From positions 1-64,000 of the forward strand of contig JAQGDQ010000933.1 of assembly GCA_030141605.1 (NCBI GenBank): a stretch of DNA of 64,000 bases, written 5' to 3'. A program made the position numbers and the translations under genes. Origin of the DNA: Tubiluchus corallicola (Eukaryota; Priapulida; Priapulimorpha; Priapulimorphida; Tubiluchidae). Of this stretch, positions 1 to 12,700 are shown in pieces (positions within the stretch are counted from its first letter, which is position 1; every line of letters begins with the position of its first letter). Under the pieces are notes generated by a model. That model was given only the letters and a program-made list of their open reading frames with translations, did no database searches and was not told the origin of the DNA.

Positions 1-48
1 TTTAAGGTATAGATCGTTGAGAATGGTGCTGTCGTCCGTTATATATAT

Positions 49-91
<43 letters not shown>

Positions 92-630
92 ACAGAAAAA
101 CTCACATCAACTCACACCACACCACACCACTTCAACTTACCACGCCAATCTCAATACACCATATCACCCTTACAATAGCACACCAACCCACAGGACAGCA
201 ACCCAATGCTCCACTCATAGCACACCACACATCCACCCACCACACTATACCAACACCACCCCACCGGATTATTCACACCACATCACCCACACCACACCAC
301 ACCTAAAACACCACTCCACCAACTTTTCACGCACACCTTACCACCCCACCACACCATCCACAGCACAACACCCATAACACGCCACCACCACCACATCACA
401 TGGTGGAGTGGTGTTTTAGGTGTGGTGTGGTGTGGGTGATGTGGTGTGAATAATCCGGTGGGGTGGTGTTGGTATAGTGTGGTGGGTGGATGTGTGGTGT
501 GCTATGAGTGGAGCATTGGGTTGCTGTCCTGTGGGTTGGTGTGCTATTGTAAGGGTGATATGGTGTATTGAGATTGGCGTGGTAAGTTGAAGTGGTGTGG
601 TGTGGTGTGAGTTGATGTGAGTTTTTCTGT

Positions 631-673
<43 letters not shown>

Positions 674-721
674 ATATATATAACGGACGACAGCACCATT
701 CTCAACGATCTATACCTTAAA
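1..721. repeat. Large inverted repeat, 321-bp arms, 79-bp spacer
   Basis: Bases 1-321 are the reverse complement of 401-721; paired positions sum to 722. The arms include a (TA)n tract (about 50-89 and 633-672) and a CA/CAC-rich strand (GTG-rich on the other arm). The spacer 322-400 is unpaired. Position 1 pairs with 721, so the left arm may continue outside the window. The near-perfect match means either a very recent fold-back insertion or duplication, or an assembly or read-through hairpin artefact. Confidence 0.93.
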
Positions 722-759
722 TGAAAGGTCTCCACGCATAGATTCGCACCTGGGTCCAC

Positions 760-918
760 CGACGAGTGCCGACGAGTTAAGTGTTCTATTTTTGGTAATT
801 TTCGCTTGGAAAACTGCTGACGCAAAGCCATTGTTCTGATGCCATCCATTATACTCTGCCTATAACCTGATAACTGTAATTCACTAAAAGCTGCTGCTGC
901 TGGCTTAGCGTTAGGCAA
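760..918 (-). pseudogene. Coding-like repeat copy 1, unknown protein fragment
   Basis: Reading leftward from 918, an open frame of about 50 residues (containing SGYRQSIMDG and MALRQQFSKR) matches, at DNA and protein level, a second copy on the plus strand at 47093-47281 (KGYKQSTMDDVTT, ALHQHFFKQ). By eye the DNA is about three quarters identical over roughly 140 bases, and the reading frame is kept in both. I do not recognise the family. It may be a domesticated or dead piece of a mobile-element protein, or a duplicated exon. The frame runs into the inverted repeat at its 3' side, so the last part is not protein-like. Confidence 0.5.
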
Positions 919-1319
919 TTAAGGAACACCAGGTAGAATGTTCATGTATTGTTGATTATAAGTGGATATATACGCAAAATATTTTGCGGGGCCTTTGCTT
1001 CCTTAATAATTCTGTCTGCAATTTAGTCTCTAATATCTCTTGAAGTTCTGTGTTGAGTTAAAGTTTAATTTATTAACAAATAATTTCTCGCTAGCTAAAT
1101 TGCATAAGCGCAGTAATTTATGTGTGGAAGATTCACATTTTATCAATTAGAAAAATAAATCTTATCTCGTGGACCTATCAGTTATAAAGCTTTAAGAAAA
1201 ACTTTAATAATTTTTAATAATGAATTTGAAAAAAATTATAATTGTAAAATGTACGAGAAAAATGGTCGTGCGCAAAAAATGGTATCACAAAGTTTTTTCT
1301 AATGATTAACTGATGTAAT

Positions 1320-1321
<2 letters not shown>

Positions 1322-1364
<43 letters not shown>
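1322..1364. repeat. (TA)n microsatellite
   Basis: Uninterrupted TA dinucleotides followed by AT-rich sequence built from ATTAAT words. Confidence 0.95.
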
Positions 1365-1368
<4 letters not shown>

Positions 1369-4010
1369 GTAATTAATTATTAATAATTAAAGGTACATAT
1401 AATTAATATATGATATTTTAATTAATTAATATATCCATTATTTATAATGGATAAAAATTTTCACAAATAATTTTTTTTTTAATTTTCTGCTTTATGATGT
1501 TACTAACATTGGAAGTATGTTATTTTTAATCATATTCCAATGTTGGACGGATGGTGTTGATTCGCTACTTCATTTCATGTTATAAAACAGCGTTAGAGAA
1601 ACAAAAGATACAGATTATATACCTCTGTGTTCTAGGCTAGTTCTGCGGAACAGGTGCTAAGATGTTAAACACATCTGTTCAGCCAGTTGAACAGACCACT
1701 CCATTCCACGCCAGGTACTTATAACTGTTATGCAATGGCTTCGTAGTGGATCGAACCATTACAATGTGGAGGGGGGTGGAGGGTGAAAATAAATAGCATT
1801 TCGGCGTCGTAACGGTATTATAAGTTACGTTACCTCGTCTTTTTAGGCACGTTGCCGCTTCTATCCTCACCCACTCTGATCTGTATACTATACAACGTAT
1901 TCTACTCTACCCTATCCTACCCTAATCAAATGAAAATTTTCTTTCTAAAGTTTTTTCCCGTACATTAGAAGTAAGAAGTAATGTTAGCAATGAACAAATA
2001 CGGACTGTAAATTTCATTAATGAAGATATCTAGAACGTAATTGTTTTATTAACGCAGATGATGCGTTACAAGAAACGAAGATTTTAATCCCTTGCAATTC
2101 TGTCTAGAATTTTATAATGACTGACAATGATAATGTCATTTTTTGAAGTGGTTCAGGAAATTTCAAAAAAAACTTAGCAGCGTGAGAACTACTGGGTAAT
2201 GAACAGCCTTTCAATGCTCACCAAAATAAACGCTGAAGTTCCAATTAATGCGTCAACATTTAGACAATTTTGCAACTTTCTAATTATTGTAGGAACTTTT
2301 GTGTCTACAACAGTTTTTTAAAAATAATCTTTTCTCACAGCAACAGTGTTTTCATGACTCTTGACCTTGTCGCTGCAGCTCTCTGCTGTATTCTCACTAT
2401 TGTTGTTTTTGCTGCTGCTGCTTCTGCTGCTGATAGTGATAACGATGATGATAATTAAGATGATGTCGCTCTACCTACAAAACCACCCAAAATTCATAAA
2501 TTTATAAAAACTCAATGCTTTTATAGTAAAACTCTACATATATTTTTAAAATTTAGACAAAGCAAAACTAGGAGAATTCTAGCGAACAGCTAAATCTTTT
2601 CTCATGGAATCTTGAGTAACCAGTTCTTAATTTAATCCGTGAAAATGCAGCTGTCTGACAGCTCTGTTTATTTTAGTATTCAATGTCAGCTTTAGGATGT
2701 TTGCAAACAATCACAGCAGCTTATTATAAAATTTCATGCATCTCTTTGTTAGGCGGCTACAAAGCAATCAGAATTATTTCTCAGACATAAATTATTAGAA
2801 ATTAGAATCCCTTAGTTCAGGTAACTCTTAGTATCTAGGGCGTGTGCTTTGTCTTTAGCTCGCGGTTCAAATACTTTATAAGCACTTAAACAAACTGGAA
2901 AAGTTCTTAAGAAACAAGACAAACAAAATTTGCTAGAAAAATTACGACTTTCTTTATAAACTTTTCAATGATAAAAAGTTGCATCATAATTATAAAAACT
3001 GGTTAAAAACTAAAGTGGCGTCAAAGAAAAAAAGAAATTCTCTAGAAAGACACAATGTGGCTAAATTGACATGAAACAGCCATGACCAATCTTCTAGTGT
3101 AACTAGCCGTCCATTCACCTACCAGCAGGTTGTGGAGGGACCGAAAACTAAACAATACTGTAAGCATGTTACATAGCTCGGCATCTCCAGCACAGGAGAA
3201 TCTCAAGACAAGCCATTACTCATCAAGTTTCTTTACATTTTATTTCTATAATTATGTTAATTCTAATAGTTTTGTTGCACTTTAAACAGTTTGCTTAATG
3301 CAGCATTTTGTTGTTTAAATCTTAATAGAAACAATCAGTTGTTGTTCATAAAGCAAATGTTACCTAGGAGTCTCATCACAAATTCGAACAATGGCGCTGT
3401 ATAAACACACTCTCTGGAAGATTAAACTTCTTGTGAAATTAATCTGATCTGTAAATATTCTACACCCAATGTAAGATTTTAATCATCAGTAACCCGGCTA
3501 GGAATTTAATAAGTGAAGTCTCGAGAATTATTTACCCGAGAAGCGAGTCACGCAAAGGCTTTAATCTTCAACAATTGAAATTTTGTGAAGTATTAAGCTG
3601 CGATGCAGTTTATACCGTCACGTCCTCAACACACAAAGGAGGATTTTGATCCGTAAAACAAATATGTCTGCGATCAGACAATAGCTCAATAATCTCTCTT
3701 TTTAAATTGATTCGACAGATTTTACAACAATTTTGGCAGCGTGAGAAATTGTGGGTAACGTCCAATCATGAAACTCCCACGATAAACCGTTTACACAGTT
3801 ACGAGTTACGATTTTTCAAATCTTTGATATTTTAGAAGATTTTTGACACAACTATCTCAGTGGTCATTTCTACTAATTACTGCTACTAATTATTGCTTTT
3901 AACAATTATATTATAATGCTGTAACATACAAAACTGATTTCTGCACAAAGATTATAGAGGTCTACACAGCTGTAATACTATTAAACACATTTTGATAAAT
4001 GAATTGCAGG
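1365..4010. other. AT-rich stretch without recognisable gene
   Basis: Only short open frames with no protein character are present. A GCT/TGC-rich run near 2385-2425 and a possible pol III B-box-like word (GGTTCAAATAC, about 2864) are the only local features. Nothing else supported. Confidence 0.5.
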
Positions 4011-4022
4011 CGGATTGCATGA

Positions 4023-4267
4023 ACTATTGGTGAGACTTCGACACTCATTGTGGCTGTTTCATTTGCTCTGCTGCTAATCCTGGTTGTTTATGCGGCAAAG
4101 AGAGGATGTTTCACACACAAACAAGGCCGAGACACCTCTGGCAGTTCAGTGGCTCAACTTCAGGGATTACCTTTGTTAATGAGGCATCTTCAACTCAGCC
4201 CACATCACAAACATCTCAATTTTCTGATGCCTTTACTGCGACCCATAATTACGTTGTTAGTGTGTAA
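4023..4267 (+). pseudogene. Possible last exon of a single-pass membrane protein, frame-disrupted
   Basis: After an upstream in-frame stop at 4020, one frame reads a strongly hydrophobic segment (AVSFALLLILVVYAA) followed by basic residues, like a transmembrane helix with a stop-transfer sequence. A second frame then gives a Ser/Thr-rich tail ending HNYVVSV and a stop at 4265-4267, a C-terminus of the kind bound by PDZ domains. Joining the two needs a one-base shift somewhere in 4120-4170. The first frame also stays open to 4496, but its final part (from about 4438) matches a dispersed repeat also found at 12985-13040, so that extension is unlikely to be genuine. Family unknown; it could be a chance open frame. 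Confidence 0.3.
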
Positions 4268-4437
4268 TAGTATGTACAATAAAGGTCAATGTTCAGAAGA
4301 AATATCTGACGGTGTAAACATTAACGTTTCTTCAAAATCGTTTAACACAAAGAGCTTTGAAACATGCTGCAATGTTTATTTAAAACAAGTTTTCCTCCTT
4401 TGTGCTGAAGATGTGAAACATTCTGAATTTAAGCTAA

Positions 4438-5110
4438 GATCTTGTGTCAATACATTAGCCTGGGAACTAAGAAAAAGACGCCTGGGAAAGAGTTAAGTAA
4501 ATAAAGCAGAGTGATTACAAGGTTCTTGAATTTCAAGGCTGCATTCCACACCTGCGAAAGAGTTAAGCAAATAACGCACAGTGATTACGCACTTAAATTT
4601 CAAAGGCTGCATTCCACGCCTGCGAAAGAGTTAACGAAATAAAGCTGAGCAAATACAGACAAGACTGTTAATAGTGTACGACATTCCAAGAAATTTGACA
4701 TAAGCTTTTCTACAAAGGAGTGTGAAGTAACAACATTTCTCATTATTCAGTCGCTCTCTACACATCCCGATCCACCGAGAGCAAAAGTCAGAAATCCAGT
4801 TGCAGACCAGTTTCATTTTTGCTTAACCTTGCAAATCACAGCCTGTGATCTATTATACTGGCCGACATATGATCATTTTTTTCTCTTTGAAGTAAAGCTT
4901 GTAATAATATAACCACCTGGGAAATGTGATGTTTTGGTAAGACTAAGAGGTTTATAAGCACAAAAAATGAGTTTGAGTTTTCAGCTTTGAAAGCATTTTG
5001 ACATATTTGTATTGAAAACAAAAGAGGAAAAACCAGATTCTTTTACCATCACAATAAAGACAAGGCTGGGTAATAATAATAGCTGTTTAAACAAGACACA
5101 GGCAATTGTA
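4438..5110 (+). repeat. Dispersed repeat family R1, copy A with tandem 68-71 bp units
   Basis: Begins with three tandem units, starting near 4485, 4556 and 4624, each opening with GAAAGAGTTAA and containing GCATTCCAC. A body follows with the words CAGACAAGACTGTTAATAG and TTGAAAGCATTTTGACATAT. The body recurs inverted at 6780-7770 and direct at 12295-12500, and the tandem unit recurs at 13034-13300. No protein is recognisable; it looks like a non-autonomous element. Confidence 0.75.
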
Positions 5111-6779
5111 ATTGTTCAAACATAGGCAAACATGGCTCAATACGAAAAGGCTAGTCCTCTAAAGTGATTTGTTTGCTGAAGACAGAAATTGTCCCTCTCT
5201 GGCGCCAACTCTGTTATTATTAAAACTCAATGAAAAGGGATGATTTTTGTCCTCTCTTTAGTATGAATGCAACAGCTTTTACATTCCTTCGCTGATTTTA
5301 AATTGTCGTGTTGTTATTAATGGATGCTGCGAATGAATGGTCTCTTAGCCATAATTTATATATGAAATACATTTGCCAGTTACCTCAATCAAATAAAAAA
5401 TTGATTTTTAATAAAAATAAATTAAAAACTATCGGTATCCACTGTGTTTTCACTGTGACATTGTACAGTTTTTCTTATGTGAAAATGGCTAATGTAGAAA
5501 CTTTAACTATCCGGACAGAAGACTCTGTTGCAGTGTGGTCTCAAGTCTACTTTTGAAGAGAAATTCCTGTTAAAAGATGAAACAACCTTAATTTGTCCTT
5601 GGCTGATCTGTTGCTTTCTGTACAGCTTGGGCATTACTTCTAAGATTGCATATTAATTTTGATTTTAAATGCATAATTCTAAATCTGTCTACAATCGTTT
5701 TTTCTTAACTCTTAATCTGCTCAGCTGACTTGCATAATTCTTAATCACTACTGGTTGTTGTTAATTATTATTTTTTTTGCTAAATTTCTGCTCTTAATAT
5801 TTTCTTCTTGTTGTTCGGTCTGATCCAGGGGTAGAGCCATGCTGTGCTGGCTGTGTACCAGTTTGCATTCTACAATTTTCTTAATATAATATAAAAATTT
5901 TGCCCGATTTTGTGCAGCGAATAAAAGTTTTTAAAGTAATAATTTGATAAGTCATTAATCGTATAAAATTTATAGTGTATCAGTTCTCATTCACTTGGCT
6001 AACTTGTTCTTTCGTAATTTATTTTCTATTTTAACGTAATGTAGCTGTTGTGTTTAGTTGCGATTTTGTACACTAGATGGCTGCCTGATGCTACTCCGCT
6101 AATTGGAGCACCCGCCATTGCTAGACATGCATGCTGCACTACTACTGCGCTGTCAATCGTTCTCACACATGATCTCTCATGTGCATCGTTGCTTCCATAG
6201 GCGTTGCTGCACTCACTGCTCCAGCATGTGTGCTAATACAACACGTCTCTGCCATGCTCTACACAGACAGGCATACTTGGCTAAAATATTTTCCCTTGTA
6301 CCTTGTACTGTCTTCTTGTTACACTGGCAAATATATTTGGGGGGGGGGGGCGGGGAAGGCGGTAAAACTGCATCACTAGTCTTGTGTTTTGCTTTAATTT
6401 TGTACGAGACGTTATAGGTATCTTTACTTAAGTCAAAACTAGATTTTTTTCCTATGCCTGGGTTTATTTTTGCTGCACAATGGGCGCAACACGGAAAGTT
6501 CTCTCCATGATCTAAATTAGATCCAGTTTCTGTCAATGTATCGTATACTCAAATAGGGCAAAGATATTTTTTAAACATCCGTTAATAACAACAAGACTAT
6601 TTCAAATCAAAGAAAACAACGTAAAAGCAGGACTATTCATAGTAAAAGCATACAAAAATAATCTGATGTCATTGAGCTCATAGGAATTTACTGTTAATGA
6701 GTTCATCACTTTGTAGATTTACTCTTTCACATCGAGCCATTTTTGCCCTTGTGACTGAAGACTAAAATTTTCTGCATCA
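5111..6779. other. No recognisable gene; poly-G tract
   Basis: AT-rich sequence. A run of about twelve G sits near 6340-6351. The open frames spanning that run are compositional, and I see no homology in them. Confidence 0.5.
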
Positions 6780-7770
6780 TGCTCAAATGGCCATTATTAT
6801 CACCCAGTCTCGTCTTTGTTGTGATGGTAAAAGAACCTGGTTTTTCTCTCTGTTTTCAATACAAATATGTCAAAATGCTTTGAAATCTAAAAACTCAAAC
6901 TCACTTATTGTGCTTGTAATCCTCTTAGTCTTATCAAAACATCGTATTTCCCAGGTGGTTATTTTTACAAGCTTTACTTCAAAGAGAAAAAATAATGGCA
7001 TGTCAGCCTAGTAGTACAATATACATTGCTACACGTCCTGATATAAAAGGGATTTAGGCACCGGATGGATGGAAGGATATAGGCTGTGATTTGCAAGGTT
7101 AACAACAAAGAAACTGGTCAGCAAACGGATTTCTGACCTTTGCACTCAGTGGACAAGGATGTATAAAACCACGTTGTGTTGTGCCTTGTGCATCGATTAG
7201 TGATCGCGAATCAATTACATTTAAAAGAATATAGTAGTACCTTCGTATAAAACAGCTTAAAAGACAGAAGAGGGTTTCTTGTGCATATGTCGCAGTCACG
7301 ATAAAAGAAATCTTTGTTTGTTTTCATTTGAGGCTTGTCCTCAATACTGTCCCCCCCGTTACATGACGTCACCTACGAAAAAGTGATTCAGGCGAGGAAA
7401 GGCATTGTTAAATTAGGTCTCAAAAAACTTTCCATCTAAATCTATATTATTTGGCGGCATTTCGCTTATTTTCTCGAAAGACTTGGAAGGTTACATGTGC
7501 TTTAAAGTTTCTCTTGTTGGGGGGTTTGGGGGGGGGCTGCTGTGCCAGAAAACTGCACAATCTAGAAAAATGCTATTGCTTCAAACTTCTGTGTAGTGAA
7601 CCGTCTTTGTATGTCAATTTAACTGGAATGTTGTACACTATTCTAGTCTTGTCTGTATTTATTTTCTTAACCCTTTCCTAGACGTCATTTTCTAAGCTCC
7701 CAGACTTTGTTCACACAAGATTTTGTGTAAATTTTATAAATTTTTAACACCTCAGGCGCGAAAGAGCAAA
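6780..7770 (-). repeat. Dispersed repeat family R1, copy B, inverted and interrupted
   Basis: 6790-7145 is the diverged reverse complement of about 4750-5060, and about 7560-7700 is the reverse complement of about 4640-4740. Roughly 400 bases between the two blocks (7150-7560, including C and G homopolymers) are unmatched and look inserted. Copies A and B therefore make a long, imperfect inverted repeat around 5.1-6.8 kb. Confidence 0.65.
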
Positions 7771-8399
7771 ACCTGTTCTAAAATAAAGACTGCAGCATCT
7801 TGGATTTGAAATCTCTTTGCGTTGAATGATTTTGATCCTACGTCAATATTTATACAGTCAGATAATTCTACTGACATCAGCTTTGAACTTTAAACTGCAC
7901 TCACAACTTGTCAACAACTGACTTCTGAAATTATGACATGCTAAGAACATAATTATGTATTGAAGTAATGGTATCAGAAAATTGAGATGTTTTTTCACAT
8001 GATCTGAGTTGAGTATGGCTCATTATCAAGTGCAATCCCAGATGATGCGCCACTGGACTACCAGAAGTCTCTCGGCCATGTTCATGCATGAAACGTCCTC
8101 TCTATGTAATGAAAACAACTAAAATCAAAATGGCAAATGAAACTTCCCAAACGAGTATGGAACCCATGTCTCTCAAATCTTTCATGCAAGGCAAGTTCAC
8201 CTGACCACAACTTATTTATAAAAAATCTGTTTAATATTATTATAGTTGTGCAGACCTCTAAAGCCTTTATGCAAACAGTTTTGTATATTATAAAATGATA
8301 ATAGAATCATTTAAGCAGTAATTAGAAACAGTGATCACATAGACGATAACAATGTAAATTATCGTTATTATATTCAGTGTTATTATCTTCGTGAGAACA
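7771..8399. other. No recognisable gene
   Basis: AT-rich; nothing supported on either strand. Confidence 0.5.
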
Positions 8400-8545
8400 T
8401 TCTTTGAAAGCATTAGCAATTTCCGTATCATCTGTGACTAATTTGTTATTCAATTTGCGAGAAATATTTGAAGGTTGTGTTTCCTTGTGCATTAATGTGC
8501 ATTCCTTGTGCATCTTTCATGTCTGACCAAGTTTATTGACATTAG
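8400..8545 (-). mobile_element. Non-LTR retrotransposon fragment (EN-RT linker)
   Basis: On the minus strand the translation contains LNNKLVTDDTEIANAF preceded by a short Lys-rich helix-like stretch. This resembles the linker between endonuclease and reverse transcriptase in CR1/Jockey-type LINE ORF2 proteins, where a pattern like G-x-x-x-T-D-x-x-E-I-A-N-x-F is common. Only a fragment remains and the flanks are not LINE-like, so the assignment is tentative. Confidence 0.4.
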
Positions 8546-10280
8546 ATTTAATTTTTTTAACTTGTTAAGATAATCATTTTTTAGCTGTTTTGATAATAAT
8601 ATTCAATTCGCTTCTATATAGTTTTTACTCATTAATTGTACTGTCTGATGAACTGTTAACTACAGCACATTTTATTTTTATTATTAACACTGTTCATTAA
8701 ATCAGGTGTACTCTGTGTAATCCAAAACAATATTTAAAATCTGAGAATGTACAAATTTCACAAATAGCAGTTCACATTTTACAGACAATTTCTACTGTTG
8801 TTAATTCATTCTTCTCCTAACCCTAAATCACCTTAGGTAGCTTCCACAAATCACTGACTGCAGTCAGCATAAATACCGCAGCATCCTTTGCAAGACAGAT
8901 AACTAACTCATCACAATTAAAAGGCTCTTGCCCAAAGCCAATGTTGTCTGTCCTGTCAAAAATTTATAATTTAATAGTAATAAAAAACGTTTGTGACATT
9001 TGTAGCTCAATAAATTTACTATAGAACTGGAATAATAATTTTCGACCACTTGTATAGCAATGTTATTTCAATCAGTCTGTTAACTTCTGTAAGGCATGTG
9101 CCATGGTTTTCACGCCGTTTCCCTTTCTTTTTGTACCTTTGAAATGTTTGCAAAGCTTTTGCGATTTCATTTGCTCTACAAACATTTTTCTCAACTACAT
9201 ATTATTACATTGATGGCCTTGAAAAGTAAATGCCTTTGTCAGTTTTTGCATGGAGAATTTCAAACAATTTGTCTTCAAATGAAAGGTTGGCCAGTTTTGC
9301 TGTGGCGAAATATGATCGAATTATTTGGTTGAACGAATTTGATAAAAAATTATCACTCAAATTAGTTTGCGATATCTGTTTATCGCAAACTAAAACTGTC
9401 AAACAAAAGCAACAACGACACCTGCATGCATGACATCAAACAATAGCATGGTAAGAAGTGGTGTTGTCAGCCTGCCGGAGAATTATAGTCCAAACATGTC
9501 GTAACTTTGTTTCATGGTTGACAATTAGAAAATCAATGTTTATAAAAAAATCATTATTCTATGTAAATATAATTTCAGTGTTTAAAATAACTGCCTTAGT
9601 CATCACCAGGCTTGACAATTTTTACATCTGTAATAGAATTTTGGCTTATTTGTAAAGAAAAATTCAAATAAAAACTGTTGCAAATTTAAGAACATCTAAC
9701 AAAAAAAACTTAACAAAAACAAATTTTAAACAAACAAAATCATAACAAATGAAAATTAACATCAACATAAGCAAACAAATGAAAGTACATTTACACGAAT
9801 ACTTTTAAGCAATGAACAGCACAAAAAACCAAAAAACGAAATTATTTCAAAGTTTAAAAACTCAAAATTCTTCAAAACTCACGTGGAGTACATAAAAACA
9901 AAGTTACTGACCAGAGATTTGACTAACTTTTATGTTATGATTATTTAAATCTGCTTATGGTATATAGTTTGTGAAAACAAAATTCAAATGCAAATTTATG
10001 ATTATCTAATTTAGTATGGCCTATCTTTATCAAAGTTTCTTAAAAGGAAAATTCTGCTTTCATGCAGAAGATAATGAAAAGGGCTTAAAATATACTAGAA
10101 AGAAAATAAAGGAAAAGTGAACAATATTTAATAGAATCAATGGAGTATCACTCTATAGGTATCAATCAGAAACTTTCTATACTGATATGATTCTTAAATG
10201 ATTTATATGACAGTTTTCTTAAGGTTAGATTATGTGAATATATTAAGTGATTTTGCGAGAGCATTGCCTGAACTGGAAGA
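8546..10280. other. No recognisable gene
   Basis: AT-rich. The overlapping open frames at 9096-9433 on both strands look like chance frames. Around 9660-9850 there is a long A-rich stretch on the plus strand. Confidence 0.5.
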
Positions 10281-10284
10281 GTTG

Positions 10285-10405
10285 CCACCCATCCTTTTAG
10301 TTGCAAGTTTCTGTAGTGCATAACTTTTATTGCTAGCTACTCTTAACATCACCACTAAACTTCTTCCATTATCTCACTAAGTGACAGAGGATCAAAAGCA
10401 GCATC
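10285..10405 (+). repeat. Short dispersed repeat shared with 12105-12225
   Basis: The words TTTAGTTGCAAGTTTCTGTAG and AAGTGACAGAGGATCAAAAG here correspond to near matches at 12105-12225 in the same orientation and spacing. The repeat unit therefore extends upstream of the R1 body in that copy. Confidence 0.6.
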
Positions 10406-10855
10406 GTTTAAGTGTACTGCAAACAAATTTTTCTTGTCTTAAGTTGAGTTTAGGAGCGTGAAAATATTTACAAGACTTCATGTAGACGTTTAATCTCTTT
10501 AGTCGCGACTAGGAAAGTTATTCAGAATTCTAGTAGACGTGTTAAGCTGTACTTAGTCACGTCTAACTTATGCACGCACTTATCGAATTAGGACAAGATT
10601 AATTTAACAAAACTACGTCGTAGCGGCACTCTTAACTTTACTGAATTGTAGTAACTCGATAAATACTACTGTCGTTTCAAAAATTTATGAAATGGTTGAC
10701 CGATAGTTTAGAAATACTGTGAATACCATGGCGGATGTTACAAAAGTTAATATTTACTAAAAAATTGACCTATAGTAAATTATTTTCCACCTCATTTATA
10801 GAAATTGCTGTGCGCAATTTTATGAGCAGTGATGATTATGCAATGATATAGTGCA

Positions 10856-11026
10856 TTGGTAGTAACAATGATTATAACGATCATGATAATGATGGCGACG
10901 ACGATGTTGATGACGACGATGACAACAGTGATGATGATGATGACTGTGATGGTGATGATGATGACGACGATGATGATGATCATGATGACGATCATAATGG
11001 TGATGATGATGATGACGACGATGATT
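10856..11026. repeat. (GAT/GAC)n trinucleotide microsatellite
   Basis: Degenerate GAT, GAC and GGT triplets. The open frames of Met/Thr/Ile or Ile/Val on either strand are products of the repeat and are not genes. Confidence 0.95.
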
Positions 11027-11460
11027 AGTGATAATGATTATTGTTATAGTTAATATGGTTCCTTTTCTGGTTCCTTTTACAAATGCACTTGTAGTTTTTT
11101 TTTACAATTTTTTCCCACAAACTCAATTTTTTCTACAGACAGCCACTTATCTGCACTATCCAAAAAATATATCTGCAAACATCCCCTTGTAATAGGCTTA
11201 TTCTATAACTTGTTGCTCCATGTTTCTGCTCCCATTAAACACAACTGTATCTTAATTTGTCTGGCGGATTGCGGGTAATTAGGGTTGCGGGTTGCGCAGT
11301 ATGCAGAGATGGGATGTGTTATAAGCTGCTGAATTATGGCATTGGGGCCACTTTTTTCAGATGATTAAAAGTATGAAAAAACTAGTATGGCAATAAAACT
11401 CCTTGCAGGAACACAAATCATTATTACGAAATTAGTAGTGTAAGTCAATGTTGCATATTA

Positions 11461-11990
11461 AGCCATCTTACTTTTCCATTTATGTTAATGATTTACCTGA
11501 AATATTTTATGCAAAATGCCATCCTGCAGCAATGCTGGAATTAACGTTCTTATGTACGCAGATGATATTGTTCTGTTGTCAAGGTCAGAAAGTGGCTTGT
11601 AGGAGTGCCTAAAAACTAGCGGAATATGGTAAACAGTGGTCATTGACTGTAAATATAAATAAAACTAAAGCAGTTATTTCTTATAAAACAGACAGAATTT
11701 TAAAAAAATGTCGTTTTTGTTTTAAGGAGTGAAACATTTGAAAGTAAAGAAAAATAAATATTTAGTTTTAGAGGTCGATAATTTGGCTTATTTTAGGGAT
11801 AGTATTAATACCTTAAATGATACAGGTATGAAATGTATGAATTTATTACGTCAGTCTTTATTTTCTTATGATATTAATCCACAGATAACAATAAGAATTT
11901 TCAATGCTGTCATCAGATCTTTATGTTCGAATGCTTCAGATATATGGTTACCACATTTTTACAATTTTTGAAGAATAATGAATATTAAAT
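11461..11990 (+). mobile_element. Decayed non-LTR reverse transcriptase remnant
   Basis: Reads through YVNDLPEIF, then after a frame change MYADDIVLLSR (the YADD catalytic box), then several stops. It continues into an open piece at 11729-11971 with the RT thumb-like strings LRQSLFSYDINPQITIRIF and SDIWLPHFYNF. The order of motifs is that of CR1/L2/Jockey-type ORF2. Frame breaks and stops show it is dead. Confidence 0.8.
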
Positions 11991-12079
11991 TTGCAGACCT
12001 TTTTATAAGGACCTGCTACAGGGAGAGTTGCCTTAGCCATATTCTCTGTTTCTATCTATCGTAAAAATAAACTGGAAAC

Positions 12080-12700
12080 ACAACAGATTACCTTTTCAGA
12101 GAGCCACTCATCCATTTAGTTGGAAGTTTATATAGTGCGTAACTTTCATCGCACTCTTCACGTAGTCTCTCAACTTTTTCTGTTGTTCTCAATAAGTGAC
12201 AGAAGATCAAAAGCAGTTCCATCTGAGAGCACACACAATAAAGTTTTGTTATTAAAGCACAGGTGTGTTCTATTATTTCTATTGACGTTAATGCTTGAAA
12301 TAATATAGCACCCTGGGAGACATGCAACGTGATGTTTTGTTAAGATTGAAAGGATTACAATGTATTTTCAGATTTGAAAGCTTTTCAAAGTGTTTGTATT
12401 GCAAACGCAGAGGTAAAAACTGGTTTTCCTTTATGATAGTAAAGGGGGAGACTGCGTAATAATAATTGCTGTTTGGATAAGACGGAGAATGTTTTAAGTG
12501 CTCAGCCACCTGAACAAAGACTCTTTGAAAGTGAAATTCTAAAATTCAGGTTCTGTTATTGATTTTGAGCAAGGATGAATTGCTTCCAGTGGTTTTGAAG
12601 TAAATATTTTTCCTCATTTTAGCTTCTTGTGTAAATTAACCACACCTGAACACCTGGGAAAAGACGCCAGGGAAAGAGTTAAGAAATAACACTCAAACAT
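12080..12700 (+). repeat. Dispersed repeat family R1, copy C
   Basis: 12295-12500 aligns in the same orientation with about 4891-5100, sharing GTGATGTTTTG, GATTTGAAAGC and TAATAATAATTGCTGTTT with small differences. The upstream part 12105-12225 is shared with 10285-10405. Confidence 0.65.

Noticed and set aside
2270-2458. Open frame with a small hydrophobic stretch and Asp-rich end
   Set aside because: The Ala/Asp-rich end comes from GCT and GAT triplet repeats; no ATG context, splice or homology support.
6103-6536. Three overlapping frames of 66-107 codons
   Set aside because: All span the poly-G tract and carry Gly or Pro runs from it; no recognisable domain.
10792-11053. Met/Thr/Ile-rich and Ile/Val-rich frames on both strands
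   Set aside because: Direct translation of the GAT/GAC microsatellite.
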